From Chryseobacterium lactis (GTDB lineage Bacteria; Bacteroidota; Bacteroidia; Flavobacteriales; Weeksellaceae): a DNA stretch of 64,000 bases. The position numbers were made by a program, and so were the translations under genes. Location: the NCBI RefSeq assembly GCF_003815875.1, contig NZ_CP033924.1, positions 5,270,001 to 5,334,000 on the forward strand, given 5' to 3'. A model generated the notes under the pieces. That model did not search any database. It was not told the origin of the DNA and was given only the letters and a program-made list of their open reading frames with translations. The stretch's first letter is position 1; each line of letters starts with the position of its first letter. This document shows, one piece after another, positions 62,836-64,000 of this stretch.

Positions 62836-64000
62836 ATGAGAATAAAATTATTAGCCGGTCCTTTTCTTGGCATCGCTCTGCTTGTTTTTCAATCATGCGC
62901 AGAAGCCGCTACTGCAACAGAGGACACTGTTTCTGCACAAGAAAATGCATCAGCTTTAAAGAAGACATCATCCATCAGTGTTCCGGTTGCCGGAAACTCT
63001 TTTTTAACCGTAAAACCTTCAGGAGCCAGCGAGGTCATCACATCAACTAAATTAGGCAACTGGACTAACCCGAATACTGTTATCAGCACTTATTTCAGAG
63101 TGAGCAATACAGGAACATTAAATATCGGATTAAAAGCTTCTGTTCCTTCGGGTACAAGTGTTGTAAAAGTGACTGTTGGTAACATATCCAAAAATGTTAC
63201 TTTAACAGGATCTGCAAATAAAGATTTTACCGCTGGAGATTTTACGATATCTACTCCTGGCTATGTAAAGGTTGATCTTCAGGGTATCTCTAAAACCGGT
63301 GGGTACTTTGCAGATGTTACGGATATTACTTTTAATGGAACAGCTTCTACCGGAACCAATATTTACAGTAATGATCCTTCTTACTATTATTGGGCACGCA
63401 GAGGGCCTTCATGTCATCTGAACTACACAATCCCAACCACCGACAATGTCAGCTATTATTACAACGAAGTAACAGTTCCTGCAGGAGAAGATAAGATTGG
63501 CTCTTATTTTATGGCCAACGGCTTCAGTGCAGGCTATTTTGGAATGCAGGTTAATTCTGCTACAGAAAGAAGAATTCTATTCTCTGTATGGAGTCCGTTT
63601 GATACGGATGATCCCAATAATATTCCTCCTGATCACAAAATCATTCTCAACAGATCAGGGACAGGAGTTACAGTGGGAGAGTTCGGCAATGAAGGTTCCG
63701 GTGGACAGAGTTATTTTAAATATAACTGGAGCGCAGGACAAACCTATAAATTTCTATTAAAAGGAGAACCGGACGGTACCGGAAAAACAGATTTTACAGC
63801 CTGGTTCTTATCCCCGGATACTACAACATGGAAGCTGATAGCCAGCTGGAAGAGACCTCAAACCAGCACTTATCTTAAAAGCTTCTACAGCTTCGTTGAA
63901 AATTTTAATCCAGAAAACGGATATCAGGGCAGAAAAGCAGAATTCAAAAATCAATGGGTAAGAACTTCAACCGGCAACTGGAGCGCCATTTCCGGAGCAA
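62836..64000 (+). CDS. Lipoprotein with DUF5077/DUF3472-like domains, truncated by the window end
   Basis: At least 388 residues; the frame is open to the edge. Lipobox LLVFQSCAEAATA gives a Cys near residue 19. The first module (SISVPVAGNSFLTVKPSGASE ... YFRVSNTGTLNIGLKASVPSG) resembles DUF5077, and YYYWARRGPSCHLNYTIPTTDNVSYYYNEVTVPAGED followed by GYFGMQVNSATERRILFSVWSPFDTDDP is typical of DUF3472 proteins. These are predicted surface carbohydrate-associated proteins. The C-terminus lies outside the window. Confidence 0.72.
   Translation, partial: MRIKLLAGPFLGIALLVFQSCAEAATATEDTVSAQENASALKKTSSISVPVAGNSFLTVKPSGASEVITSTKLGNWTNPNTVISTYFRVSNTGTLNIGLKASVPSGTSVVKVTVGNISKNVTLTGSANKDFTAGDFTISTPGYVKVDLQGISKTGGYFADVTDITFNGTASTGTNIYSNDPSYYYWARRGPSCHLNYTIPTTDNVSYYYNEVTVPAGEDKIGSYFMANGFSAGYFGMQVNSATERRILFSVWSPFDTDDPNNIPPDHKIILNRSGTGVTVGEFGNEGSGGQSYFKYNWSAGQTYKFLLKGEPDGTGKTDFTAWFLSPDTTTWKLIASWKRPQTSTYLKSFYSFVENFNPENGYQGRKAEFKNQWVRTSTGNWSAISGA

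Noticed and set aside
63497..63760. Plus-strand 87-codon ORF near the right edge
   Set aside because: Lies in a different frame inside the open DUF3472-like lipoprotein frame that continues past the window.

Overview
The window looks like chromosomal DNA of a Flavobacteriales member of the Chryseobacterium/Elizabethkingia type (Weeksellaceae). Supporting features are low GC, promoters of the Bacteroidota TAnnTTTG kind, few Shine-Dalgarno sequences, type IX secretion (T9SS) C-terminal sorting domains, a Bat (aerotolerance) operon, an oleate hydratase of 646 residues, GlnS, and a short Bacteroidota-style isochorismate synthase. Assignments rest on reading motifs by eye; no database search was possible. 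Most of the window is ordinary core genome; the unusual items are small and lie between or beside core genes.

Layout. 0-12 kb: MscS-type channel, an unusual lipoprotein, DUF456 protein, lipoprotein, uracil-DNA glycosylase, acyltransferase, GNAT, MutS2 without Smr domain, a serine hydrolase, a secreted protein, then a cobalamin riboswitch whose first downstream gene is an acyl-CoA thioesterase. 11.5-20.5 kb: HD phosphohydrolase, PadR/PspC pair, a 20-codon ORF with its own terminator, PlsC-like acyltransferase, MenI-like thioesterase and isochorismate synthase (menaquinone), MarC. 20.5-28.5 kb: a leftward operon moxR-GNAT-DUF58-membrane protein-batA-batB-TPR-batD. 28.7-33.3 kb: a secreted FnIII protein and two tandem PNGase F-like secreted proteins with T9SS tails.

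33.5-42.6 kb: DinB, RlmB, lipoprotein, DUF4834, YfhO, a GIY-YIG gene enclosed by 37-bp inverted repeats, a glycosyltransferase, a lipoprotein, a 7-bp tandem array (15.6 copies) and a YpdA-like flavoprotein. 42.8-53.2 kb: secreted metalloprotease (T9SS), MFS exporter, AraC regulator next to oleate hydratase, GlnS, alpha/beta hydrolase. 54-56.8 kb: overlapping PAP2 phosphatase and phosphoethanolamine transferase genes (probable lipid A remodelling), then an unannotated 50-residue double-glycine-leader peptide. 56.8-64 kb: MenC, fructose-1,6-bisphosphatase, aspartate kinase, a two-domain acyltransferase like OlsF, tRNA-Phe, and a DUF3472-like lipoprotein running off the right edge.

Best leads: (1) the double-glycine-leader Cys-rich peptide at 56626-56778; (2) the GIY-YIG gene plus inverted repeat as a compact mobile-like unit, with solo repeat copies elsewhere; (3) the cobalamin riboswitch placed before a thioesterase; (4) the 20-residue peptide/sRNA locus at 15513-15640; (5) five genes whose promoter -7 box lies only 4-5 nt before the start codon, suggesting leaderless mRNAs.
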